Source: Syntrophus sp034006265 (GTDB taxonomy: Bacteria; Desulfobacterota; Syntrophia; Syntrophales; Syntrophaceae). From it: DNA of 30,078 bases. Of this stretch, positions 15,351 through 22,778 are shown one piece after another. Every line of letters starts with the position of its first letter. Within the stretch, counting starts at the first letter, position 1. The stretch spans positions 1 to 30,078 of the forward strand of contig JAVETB010000030.1 in the NCBI GenBank assembly GCA_034006265.1, read 5' to 3'. Below the pieces are notes generated by a model that saw only the letters and a program-made list of their open reading frames with translations, was not told the origin of the DNA and did not search any database. A program made the position numbers and the translations under genes.

Positions 15351-16499
15351 CTAGATATAGCTATGCATCATAAGGGATAGCGCCTTATCAAGCTGGCCGG
15401 GCTCCCGGAGTTCATATTCTTCAACCGTCTCCCTCAGGGAATTGTAGAGGCGGCTATCGGAGAGATCATCAACGCTGCGGTAGATGCCCCTTCTCCTGCC
15501 CAGCCGAAAAATGAGCTGGTCCTTTTCCGGCAGGGCCAGATAGCGGTCAATAACGCTCAGAATCTTTTCCTTGTCCCGGGGCAATTTCCCCTCGACCTCT
15601 TCCAGCAGGTTCAGGATATGGTCACTGACCACAGAAGATTCAATGCCTTCAAGCCCTTCAATAAAAGACCGGATTTCCTTTACGACATCATTATCGCTTA
15701 AAGGAATAAAGTCACCATTCAGCATTTTGTCGTGAAGATCGGTCCCCGGCACGGCGTGCAGGGATCTCAGCCGGATGAAATCAGGATTGATCTGGTTGAG
15801 CACACGGGCCGTTTCTTCGGCATGCTCCCGCGTCCACCGGGTTCCTCCAAGCCCCGGAACCACGTACTCGCTGAGGGAGAGCCCCGCCTCAACGACATGG
15901 CGCCCTCCTTTAATGTGCTCGGCGGCGGTAACCCCCTTGCGGATATAGGCCAGCAACGGATCATATCCGCTTTCCATCCCGATGTGAATTCTCGACAATC
16001 CGGCGGACTTGAGCCGCTTCAATTCATCCACCGATTTTCTGGAAGCTGTCTTTGAACGGCAATAGGAGGTGATCCGCGTTACGAACGGAAAGGCGTTTTT
16101 GATTTCATTGAGGACGGAAACAAGAGTTTCCGTTTTCAGGATCAGTGAGTCGGCATCCTGGAGGAAAACGGATTGCCCCCCGAAATAAAGCCAGGCGGCC
16201 ACGGAGCGGAAATTGTCATCGTAGGTGCTTTCCTGGCCAAAAATGAGCCGGATCACCCGATTGGTCACCTTTCCCCCTTCACCGAGTTTCGAGGACATCT
16301 CTTGAACATGGTTTACAATGTCCTGCATTTTCTTGATGTCTGCAATAATCTCATTGAGAGACCGCAGCTCAAATTTTTTCCCCCGATAAGAATTGCAGAA
16401 CGCGCACTTGTTCCAGGGACAGTTGCGCGTCACCCGGATCAGCAGGCTTTTTGCCTCACTGGGCGGCCGGATTGGACCCTGTTCAAACGAAAAATCCAT
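15351..16499 (-). CDS. Radical SAM protein with CX4CX2C cluster motif
   Basis: 382 residues. The start IRPPSEAKSLLIRVTRNCP leads into CPWNKCAFC (C27, C32, C35), a CX4CX2C spacing instead of the usual CX3CX2C, followed by NSYRGKKFE. Later segments (IHIGMESGYDPLLAYIRKG, LSEYVVPGLGG, LRSLHAVPGT) are typical of Elp3/B12-type radical SAM barrels. The reaction is unknown. A paralog at 28620-29516 shares the N-terminal pattern. The ATG at 16499 has GAGGTG six bases upstream, so it is preferred over the GTG at 16508. The gene is downstream of the nlpD-like gene with a 55-bp gap and probably in the same transcript. Confidence 0.85.
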   Translation of the reverse strand: MDFSFEQGPIRPPSEAKSLLIRVTRNCPWNKCAFCNSYRGKKFELRSLNEIIADIKKMQDIVNHVQEMSSKLGEGGKVTNRVIRLIFGQESTYDDNFRSVAAWLYFGGQSVFLQDADSLILKTETLVSVLNEIKNAFPFVTRITSYCRSKTASRKSVDELKRLKSAGLSRIHIGMESGYDPLLAYIRKGVTAAEHIKGGRHVVEAGLSLSEYVVPGLGGTRWTREHAEETARVLNQINPDFIRLRSLHAVPGTDLHDKMLNGDFIPLSDNDVVKEIRSFIEGLEGIESSVVSDHILNLLEEVEGKLPRDKEKILSVIDRYLALPEKDQLIFRLGRRRGIYRSVDDLSDSRLYNSLRETVEEYELREPGQLDKALSLMMHSYI

Positions 16500-16554
16500 G
16501 TGGAACACCTCATGTGTGTGTCATGACATTCGCTCCCAAGAGGGCGATGCGCAA

Positions 16555-17553
16555 TCAGGGAAGGAAAAAAAGCGGATTCCTTGCCCGGTTCTGGTGTCGA
16601 ACCTCGAAATTAAGATACACTTTATCCTCTTCGCCGATCTTTCCAATCAGGGCGATCGTGTCCCCTTTTCGGACCGTGTCGTCCAACCGGACCTTCCGGG
16701 TTTTCAGATGGGTATAGACCGTGGCGAAATTATCTGCATGCTTGATAATGATCGTTTCACCATAATCCTTCAATTCCGATGAAAAAATCACCGTCCCGCC
16801 GGCCGCTGCAATGACGGGCGTCATATCCTTCCCGCTGATACTGATCCAGTTGTGATACATTTTGTTGGGCTGAATGCCGAAGCGGGAGATGACCCTGCCC
16901 TTGACAGGCCAGATAAACCTCTTTTTGTCAAACTGCAGCTTCCCGGAAGCTTCCGTCGGCAATTCCTCTTTGCTCAAAGAGCCGGCGGCAGCGGTTTTTA
17001 CAGGCTTCGGCTGAGGGGCGGGGGGAGGCGTTTTGGGAGGCAATTCTTCCCGCTCCATCGGAGCGGCCTCCTCTTCCGGCGCTTCAGAAATCTCTCCTGC
17101 TGCGCTGCCTGGAAGGGAAGACGAAGCCTTGGGGAAATCAACATCCGAAGCCCGGCTGCCTTCAGATTTCAAAAGGGGTTTGGAATGGGGAGGGCTTTCT
17201 CCGCCGGGCGGACTCTTGGAAACAGGCGCTTCACCAGCGGAGGGCTTGTTCCACAGAGGGTCGAATCCCTGAGCCCTCAGCGACAGCATGACATCTTCGA
17301 TGACCTCATTCGCATGAGGGACAAAGAGAACCTGATCCGCTTCAATCAGGTCGGGATTTTCTACATTATTGACCTCCGCCAGGTCCTGCACGTGCACGGA
17401 ATACGCCCTGGCGATGCTGTAAAGGGTCTCCCCCTTCTTCACTCGATGGTATACACCTTTCGGTTTTCCAGATTTAAAACCGTAAACGTCAGAGAAGATA
17501 AACGGAATAAACAGTAGAAACAAAAAGATGAAATGTTTTTTGGAAAGGGTCAA
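16555..17553 (-). CDS. NlpD-like protein: LysM plus degenerate LytM (M23) domain
   Basis: 332 residues. A signal sequence (KKHFIFLFLLFIPFIF) precedes a LysM domain (35-79, HRVKKGETLYSIARAYSV), a long Pro/Glu-rich linker (100-205), and a C-terminal M23/LytM domain (215-332). The catalytic set is broken. The HxGxD motif reads H234-N-W-I-S, and the HxH motif reads Y313-L-N315 before FEVR; only H282 (YTHLK) remains. Such inactive LytM proteins (EnvC, NlpD) activate cell-wall amidases during division. No lipobox cysteine is present, unlike E. coli NlpD. The upstream neighbour is pcm, as in the E. coli pcm-nlpD pair. The start is uncertain: TTG at 17553, or CTG at 17562 with GAGGAG six bases before it. 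Confidence 0.8.
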   Translation of the reverse strand: MTLSKKHFIFLFLLFIPFIFSDVYGFKSGKPKGVYHRVKKGETLYSIARAYSVHVQDLAEVNNVENPDLIEADQVLFVPHANEVIEDVMLSLRAQGFDPLWNKPSAGEAPVSKSPPGGESPPHSKPLLKSEGSRASDVDFPKASSSLPGSAAGEISEAPEEEAAPMEREELPPKTPPPAPQPKPVKTAAAGSLSKEELPTEASGKLQFDKKRFIWPVKGRVISRFGIQPNKMYHNWISISGKDMTPVIAAAGGTVIFSSELKDYGETIIIKHADNFATVYTHLKTRKVRLDDTVRKGDTIALIGKIGEEDKVYLNFEVRHQNRARNPLFFLP

Positions 17554-17600
17554 TCTGCTCAGTGTCGGCTCCTCGTTTCACAAATACATCTTAGGGAAGA

Positions 17601-18257
17601 TCAGCCGGACCAGCCATATTCTCCAATCAGGTCTACAAAACGGCAGCCTCCCAGTTGTTCTTTTTTCAAGTCCTGCACATCCTCGGATTGTCTCGTAATT
17701 TTCAGAAGATCCTGAACAGACCTTCCACCCACCGGCACAACCAGCCTCCCTCCCACCGCCAGCTGTTCAACCAGCGGATGCGGAATTCCAGGTGCCCCCG
17801 CCGTTACCAGGATGGCGTCGAAGGGCGCTTCCTCCTTCCAGCCGTAGGTGCCGTCCCCTACCCGGATCGCCACATTGTAATATCCCAGATGATCCAGGAT
17901 GCGACGGGCATTGTTGGCCAGCGACGCAACCCTCTCGATGGAAAAGATCTGTTCGGCCAGTTCCGCCAGCAGCGCTGTCTGATATCCCGAACCTGTTCCA
18001 ATCTCCAGAACCCGCTCCCTCCCTTTGAGCTCCAGGGCGTCCGTCATCAGGGCCACCATGTAGGGCTGGGAAATGGTCTGCAACTCACCAATCGGGAGGG
18101 GATTGTCGTTGTAGGCCTGATCCGCCAGGGCCTCTTCGACAAAAAGATGGCGCTGTATTTTGGACATCGCCTCAAGAATGCGGGGATTTGTGACCCCCCT
18201 GGCCCGGATCTGGGTTTCAACCATCCGCCAACGCTGCTTTTGAAATCTGTCCATCAT
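17601..18257 (-). CDS. pcm: Protein-L-isoaspartate O-methyltransferase
   Basis: 218 residues, family-normal. Characteristic motifs are PIGELQTISQPYMVA (55-69) and the SAM-binding EIGTGSGYQTALLAEL (85-100), followed by a DAILVTAGAPGIP motif. It repairs isoaspartyl residues in damaged proteins using SAM. It starts at the ATG at 18257 (a second ATG follows at 18254), overlapping the stop of the upstream gene (ATGA type), so both are translated together. An nlpD-like gene follows after a 47-bp gap. Confidence 0.95.
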   Translation of the reverse strand: MMDRFQKQRWRMVETQIRARGVTNPRILEAMSKIQRHLFVEEALADQAYNDNPLPIGELQTISQPYMVALMTDALELKGRERVLEIGTGSGYQTALLAELAEQIFSIERVASLANNARRILDHLGYYNVAIRVGDGTYGWKEEAPFDAILVTAGAPGIPHPLVEQLAVGGRLVVPVGGRSVQDLLKITRQSEDVQDLKKEQLGGCRFVDLIGEYGWSG

Positions 18258-18652
18258 CGACCGTGCATATATCCCTTCCGCTCAGGAATTTTATAAATAG
18301 CTTCAACCCAGTGATGTTTCCGCATACCCAGAGCCTCCCGGGTAATGATCAAATAGTGATAGCGCAGTTTCGCCTCCTCTCTCAACGCGTTAAACTGGAG
18401 GATTTTTTCATTGATTTTCTCGATCATCAATGGCTCAGGCATGACCGTATCCGGAGAGAGGGCGACGTTCACGGAACCTTCCGAGCACCCCCCCGCCAGG
18501 AAACGGAGGGACCCCTCTATGTCCTCTTCCATGTCCTGCAGCTGCTGAAGGATCGAGGAGACCCTCTCACCGGCCCGGCTGAGGACTTCCGCTTTTTCTC
18601 TAAGCAGCTCCTCCTGAAGGACATTTTCGGGGGTTTTTGTCAGAAGAATCAT
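18254..18652 (-). CDS. Small helical protein of unknown function upstream of pcm
   Basis: 132 residues, no family recognised. It looks mainly alpha-helical with coiled-coil-like stretches (EELLREKAEVLSRAGERV, LQQLQDMEEDIEG, KINEKILQFNALREEAKLR), interrupted by a short glycine-containing loop near 53-62, and a basic tail (KIPERKGYMHGR). There is no signal peptide or membrane segment. The ATG at 18652 has GGAG about nine bases upstream. Its overlap with pcm makes it a real operon member. It diverges from the phosphoglycerate mutase gene across 222 bp of AT-rich sequence that probably holds both promoters. Confidence 0.7.
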   Translation of the reverse strand: MILLTKTPENVLQEELLREKAEVLSRAGERVSSILQQLQDMEEDIEGSLRFLAGGCSEGSVNVALSPDTVMPEPLMIEKINEKILQFNALREEAKLRYHYLIITREALGMRKHHWVEAIYKIPERKGYMHGR

Positions 18653-18874
18653 GATTATCTTCTCCGCTTCAGTCCATAAATTTTCTATGGCGGATTTTGG
18701 AAGATTTCCCTGAATATATTAAATAAAAATAAATATTTTCAAATTCAATATTTGGTGATTATTAACATTGAACACTCCTTTTTTCAACTGAAAAGGCAAG
18801 CCCCGTCTTCTCTGATTTTTCCTTTACATCACCCGCCGCTTTCGTTAGTAAGAACTGAGAAGGAGGAAATGCCC

Positions 18875-20467
18875 ATGGGGAAACACTCCACAGGCCACAC
18901 CATGTCACAGGCCGTCAGGAACGCGTATCTGCGCAACAGCGATGACGAGACCATGGAACCTCTGGTTCTGATGGATGCCGGTCAACGGCCGGTCGGCCGC
19001 ATCGGAAAAAATGATGCCGTCATTTTCTACAATATCCGTGGAGAACGTGAAATCGAACTGACCCGCAGCCTGACGGAAAGAGGGTTCTCTGCATTCTCCC
19101 CGGTGGATGACCTGTCGCTGTCCTTTGCCACCATGATTGAATACAAAAAGGGATTGAATGTGCAAGTGGCCTTTCCCCCGGAGGGAGAGGTGCGGGATAC
19201 CTTAAGCGACGTCCTTTCCCGGAACCAGTTCAGCCAAGCCAAAATCACAGAAGCGGAAAAGGCGGTCCATGTTTCTTATTTCCTGAACGGGAAGAAGGAG
19301 CATCCCCTCCCGGGAGAAGAGAGGATCATCGTGCCCACACGCAGAGACGTCCATCTCTTTGATGAAGCCCCGGAGATGTCCATCGAGGCAATAACTGAAG
19401 CCATTCTCGACAAGATTGCCGATCCGTCCTGCCGGTTCATCCTTGCAAATTTCCCCAATGTGGACGTGGTCGGCCACATTGAAAATGAGCAGGCCATCCT
19501 AAGGGCCGTGGAAGCAGTCGACCGCCAGGCGGGCCGGGTCATTGAAGAGGCGAAGCGCCAGGGCTTGACGGTCATGGTCACCGCCGACCACGGGACAGTC
19601 GAAAAATGGCTCTATCCCGACGGCGTTATTGACACGGGCCACACGGACAGCCCAGTCCCCTTTATCCTTCTCCATGACACGCCGGACCTCCAGCTTCGCC
19701 GGGATGGAGCCCTGACGGACATCGCCCCGACCGTCCTTCAGCTGTTCCGCCTCCCCGTTCCGGCGGTCATGACCGGAAAATCGCTGATCACCAACCCCGA
19801 TCCCGAAGGGGTCAAGCCGGCGCAAAGGCTTCTTGTTCTCATTCTCGACGGCTGGGGAGAAAGCGACCAGACCCATGGCAACCTCATTGCCCAGGCCGCC
19901 ACGCCGACCATGAATCGTCTGAAAACGACCTGCCCATGGACGACCCTGAAGGCGGCAGGAGAAGCCGTCGGGCTTCCTGCAGGAACGGTGGGCAATTCAG
20001 AAGCGGGACATCTGCACATAGGTGCCGGAAGGCCGATCTATGCCGATCGGGTCCGCATCAATCAGGCCATTTCCGACGGAACGTTCTACGAGAACGAAGC
20101 CTTTCTTTCCGCCATGTCTGCGGCAAAGCGCAATTCCAAGGCCCTGCATCTGCTGGGCATCGTTTCCTTTTTCAGCTCGCACGGGTCCCTTTCGCATCTG
20201 TTTGCCCTGATGGAGATGGCCAAACGGGAAGGTGTCCCCGAGGTCTACATTCATGCCATGCTCGGCCGTCGGGGTGAACAGCCGGAAAGCGGCGCTCTGT
20301 ATATTGAAAAGATTGAAAACAAGGCGGCGGAGCTGCAAAGGGGAAAGGTGGTTTCGGTCATTGGCCGGTACTGGTCCATGGACCGGGAAGAAAACTGGGA
20401 CCGAATCAAAAAAACCTACGACATGCTTGTCTTCGGAACGGGGCAAGCCGTCTTCTGTCAATCATAA
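18875..20467 (+). CDS. Phosphoglycerate mutase (2,3-BPG-independent type) in circularly permuted order
   Basis: 530 residues. All blocks of cofactor-independent mutase are present, but the usual C-terminal part comes first. Residues 10-305 hold NDAVIFYNIRGER (46-58; R55, R58), EKAVH (K129), NFPNVDVVGH (D197, H201), TADHGT (D238, H239), HTDSPVP (H256) and the usual C-terminal MTGKSLI. After a short linker (306-317), the usual N-terminal LLVLILDGWGESD (metal Asp D325), GNSEAGH (S375, the phosphoserine), SSHGSLSH (H436) and GRYWSMDRE (R498, R504) follow. The permutation makes the phosphatase domain continuous and splits the transferase domain between the two ends. The usual LDGRD loop is LGRRG (463-467), so its aspartates are lost. 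The ATG at 18875 is chosen because AAGGAGG lies 8 bases upstream. It would interconvert 2- and 3-phosphoglycerate if active. Confidence 0.88.
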   Translation: MGKHSTGHTMSQAVRNAYLRNSDDETMEPLVLMDAGQRPVGRIGKNDAVIFYNIRGEREIELTRSLTERGFSAFSPVDDLSLSFATMIEYKKGLNVQVAFPPEGEVRDTLSDVLSRNQFSQAKITEAEKAVHVSYFLNGKKEHPLPGEERIIVPTRRDVHLFDEAPEMSIEAITEAILDKIADPSCRFILANFPNVDVVGHIENEQAILRAVEAVDRQAGRVIEEAKRQGLTVMVTADHGTVEKWLYPDGVIDTGHTDSPVPFILLHDTPDLQLRRDGALTDIAPTVLQLFRLPVPAVMTGKSLITNPDPEGVKPAQRLLVLILDGWGESDQTHGNLIAQAATPTMNRLKTTCPWTTLKAAGEAVGLPAGTVGNSEAGHLHIGAGRPIYADRVRINQAISDGTFYENEAFLSAMSAAKRNSKALHLLGIVSFFSSHGSLSHLFALMEMAKREGVPEVYIHAMLGRRGEQPESGALYIEKIENKAAELQRGKVVSVIGRYWSMDREENWDRIKKTYDMLVFGTGQAVFCQS

Positions 20468-20518
20468 AAGAACGGTCAGCCCCTGTCGTGACAACATCCG
20501 GCTGAGGAAGATGGGAAT

Positions 20519-21058
20519 ATGGAACATCGAATCGGAAACAGAAGAGTCGTCCTGGTTCAGGGCGACATCATCCTGGAGGAAACGGATGCCCTGGTCAATG
20601 CCGCCAACAGCGGCCTGAGAGGCGGGGGCGGGGTCGACGGCGCCATTCACCGGGCCGGCGGACCGGCCATTATGGCTCAATGCCGCAAAATCGGGGGTTG
20701 CCCCCCCGGCCAGGCGGTCATAACCACGGGCGGCAATCTCAAGGCCCGGTACGTTATTCACACCGTCGGTCCAATTTATCGGGGCGGCACCCACGGTGAA
20801 GCGGACATCCTGGCCGGCGCGTACCGGGAAAGCCTGAAACTGGCTTCCGCAAACAGGTTGAAAAGCCTGTCCTTCCCGGCCATCAGCGCGGGGGTTTATG
20901 GCTATCCGCTCCAGGAGGCCGCCAGGATTGCCCTGACAACGGTCCTTGACTACCTCGCGGCCCACCGGGACATCGAGCTTGTCCGCTTTGTCCTGTTTGG
21001 ACAGGAGACCTTCGAGGCCTTTTCAGCCGTTCTCCGGGACCTTATTCCGTCATATTAA
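20519..21058 (+). CDS. Macro-domain protein (O-acetyl-ADP-ribose deacetylase-like)
   Basis: 179 residues, a stand-alone MacroD/YmdB-type macro domain. Visible motifs are VVLVQGDIILEETDALVNAA (9-28), NSGLRGGGGVDGAIHRAGG (29-47) and FPAISAGVYGYP (near 118-129), which together line the ADP-ribose pocket. Family members remove O-acetyl or protein-linked ADP-ribose. It starts 51 bp after the mutase gene with GAGGAAG about 8 bases before the ATG, so co-transcription is likely. Its last 9 bases overlap the convergent MoaE-like gene. Confidence 0.93.
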   Translation: MEHRIGNRRVVLVQGDIILEETDALVNAANSGLRGGGGVDGAIHRAGGPAIMAQCRKIGGCPPGQAVITTGGNLKARYVIHTVGPIYRGGTHGEADILAGAYRESLKLASANRLKSLSFPAISAGVYGYPLQEAARIALTTVLDYLAAHRDIELVRFVLFGQETFEAFSAVLRDLIPSY

Positions 21059-21406
21059 CGTTTCCTGCTTCCTGGTGACCTCGGCCTTGATCCGGTTCAG
21101 GGTATCCATCAGGGTTTCGGAGACGTTCTCGCGGATATCACCGGCGACGACGATATACATCACGTCGTCACCGACAGGGTGCAGACCTTCGCGGATTTCA
21201 ACGAGGACTTCCACAATGCCCGGCCGCTTCTTCGCCTCCGCTACAATGGCTTCAAGGCGCTGCCGGTCGGCTGTTAAAGTAAGCTCGGAGACGGGCTTCC
21301 CGTCCCGGGTCGTCGCCCGGACCACGCCGTTATGACACAGAATCATCCCCGCCTTATGAAAATCGGGGTGACTCTTTACCTTTTGAATCATTTCCATCAG
21401 ATCCAT
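21050..21406 (-). CDS. MoaE-like protein (molybdopterin synthase large subunit family)
   Basis: 118 residues. GVVRATTRDGKPVSEL (27-42) corresponds to the first conserved block of MoaE, and GDDVMYIVVAGDIRENVSET with NRIKAEVTRKQE at the end matches the closing block, which in MoaE carries the two active-site lysines. MoaE with MoaD inserts dithiolene sulfur into precursor Z to make molybdopterin. It is somewhat shorter than E. coli MoaE (about 150). No moaD is nearby. AAGGAGG sits five bases before the ATG. It fits the molybdenum theme of modABC but is 11 kb away and alone in its orientation here. Confidence 0.75.
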   Translation of the reverse strand: MDLMEMIQKVKSHPDFHKAGMILCHNGVVRATTRDGKPVSELTLTADRQRLEAIVAEAKKRPGIVEVLVEIREGLHPVGDDVMYIVVAGDIRENVSETLMDTLNRIKAEVTRKQETLI

Positions 21407-21516
21407 CGCAACCTCCTTTTTCGAATCCCTGAAAAAAATAAGGGACGTTTAGAATAACCGAGATCCCGCTCAAACCCGTATTGACCCGAACCCTTAACTA
21501 TGAGAAGAGATTGGCC

Positions 21517-22020
21517 ATGCGAAGAAGAGCTGCACAGAAAAAAATGGAACCTCTTGGCCCGGTTCTTCAGAAGGCCTTGAAGAGGCGGCATGTTCCCTTT
21601 GATCTCGAAGAGAAGCGGATCCTCGCCCTTTGGGACCGGGCTGTCGGTCCCCAGATTGCCGCCCAGACAAGGCCCAGCCGTATCAGGGCCAGGACGCTCT
21701 TTGTGGCCGTTTCCACATCGGTCTGGATGCAGCAGCTCCATTTTCTCAAAGAGAATATCATCAGGCAGTTCAATTCCATAGCACAAAAAGAGGAAATCCG
21801 GAATATTTTCTTTTCTCTGGGCCGGGTTGACGCCCGTCCGGCAACCCCTTCCGCCCTGCCCCCTTCTTCAGCTTCAGAAGCCTCCCGAAGCCTGAAAAAA
21901 AGGGATTTCCAGATGATCGCCGACTGCACGAAACACATCGCCGACGAAGAGCTCCGGGAAATCGTCAAGCGCGTCATGACGAAGGAAATCAGCCGCCGCC
22001 GGCTGTCGGAAACCGGTTAA
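21517..22020 (+). CDS. DUF721 / DciA-like protein
   Basis: 167 residues. The DUF721 core is recognisable: LGPVLQKALKRRHVP, then ILALWDRAVGPQIAAQTRP and FVAVSTSVWMQQLHFLKENI, where the W-x-x-x-VG and SxxWxxEL-type motifs are family hallmarks. Proteins of this family include DciA, which loads the replicative helicase DnaB in bacteria lacking DnaC. A basic start (MRRRAAQKK) and a C-terminal tail with a Pro/Ala/Ser-rich segment flank the core. I chose the ATG at 21517; a TTG at 21481 would add 12 residues. Its last 32 bases overlap the convergent methyltransferase gene. Confidence 0.8.
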   Translation: MRRRAAQKKMEPLGPVLQKALKRRHVPFDLEEKRILALWDRAVGPQIAAQTRPSRIRARTLFVAVSTSVWMQQLHFLKENIIRQFNSIAQKEEIRNIFFSLGRVDARPATPSALPPSSASEASRSLKKRDFQMIADCTKHIADEELREIVKRVMTKEISRRRLSETG

Positions 22021-22753
22021 GTTCCCTGAAAATCTCCTCCATGTCTTCGGTATAAAGCTCCGAATCTCTGTAGATGAAAAGGGGAGGAAGAACCTCCAGC
22101 TCCTCACCGCCTCCCTTGCAGCCCTCCGACAGGACAAAGGTCCCCGCTGTGTCGCTCCGGGAATGAACCAACCGGAACCGTTTAGGCTCGAGGGCCGCTT
22201 CCCGCATTCCCGCGATAAGGGACACCAGCCGCTGAGCGGGATAGATCACAAAGAAGCGACCGCCCGGTTTCAAGACATAGGCGGCCGCTTCAAGAAAGTC
22301 CCGCAGATCCCCCCGGATCTCGTGCCTTGCCAGAGCCTTCTCACCCAGGGGGTTGATTCGTCCGGCATTCGCCTTCCGATAAGGTGGATTGCAGACAACG
22401 GCATCAAAAGATCCCGCATCAAAAAACCGGCGGATTTGACGGATATCTCCCGCCTTAAAGGACACCCTGTCATCGAGACCATTCAGGGCCGCGCTGCGCA
22501 TGGCCATTTCAACCATGCCCTCCTGGATGTCGATCCCCGCAGCCCGGACATCCGGCCGTTGCATGGCGGTGATGAGGGCAAGAACCCCGCTGCCCGTTCC
22601 CATGTCCAGAAGCGAATGATCCTGCCCCAGACGGATGAAAGAAGCCAGCAACAGGGCATCCAGGGAAAAGCGATAGCCCTTCTTCTTCTGGATAACCTGG
22701 AGGCGGCCGTTCAGAAGGCCGTCCACGGTCTCGTCTTCCCGCGCCAGAATCAT
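21989..22753 (-). CDS. TrmN6/YfiC-type tRNA or N6-adenine methyltransferase
   Basis: 254 residues. The family start GYRFSLDALLLASF (26-39) is followed by SAM-binding DMGTGSGVLALI (50-61) and the catalytic NPPY (122-125), which marks N6-adenine or related amino-group methylation. YfiC/TrmN6 methylates A37 of tRNA-Val in E. coli; other members act on different RNAs. The ATG at 22753 has AGGGGG six bases upstream, and longer readings would run into the DUF1015 gene. It starts 25 bp after that gene and so is likely co-transcribed with it. Confidence 0.85.
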   Translation of the reverse strand: MILAREDETVDGLLNGRLQVIQKKKGYRFSLDALLLASFIRLGQDHSLLDMGTGSGVLALITAMQRPDVRAAGIDIQEGMVEMAMRSAALNGLDDRVSFKAGDIRQIRRFFDAGSFDAVVCNPPYRKANAGRINPLGEKALARHEIRGDLRDFLEAAAYVLKPGGRFFVIYPAQRLVSLIAGMREAALEPKRFRLVHSRSDTAGTFVLSEGCKGGGEELEVLPPLFIYRDSELYTEDMEEIFRELNRFPTAGGG

Positions 22754-22778
22754 GATGCCCCCTGTGCCGGCCCTCCCG

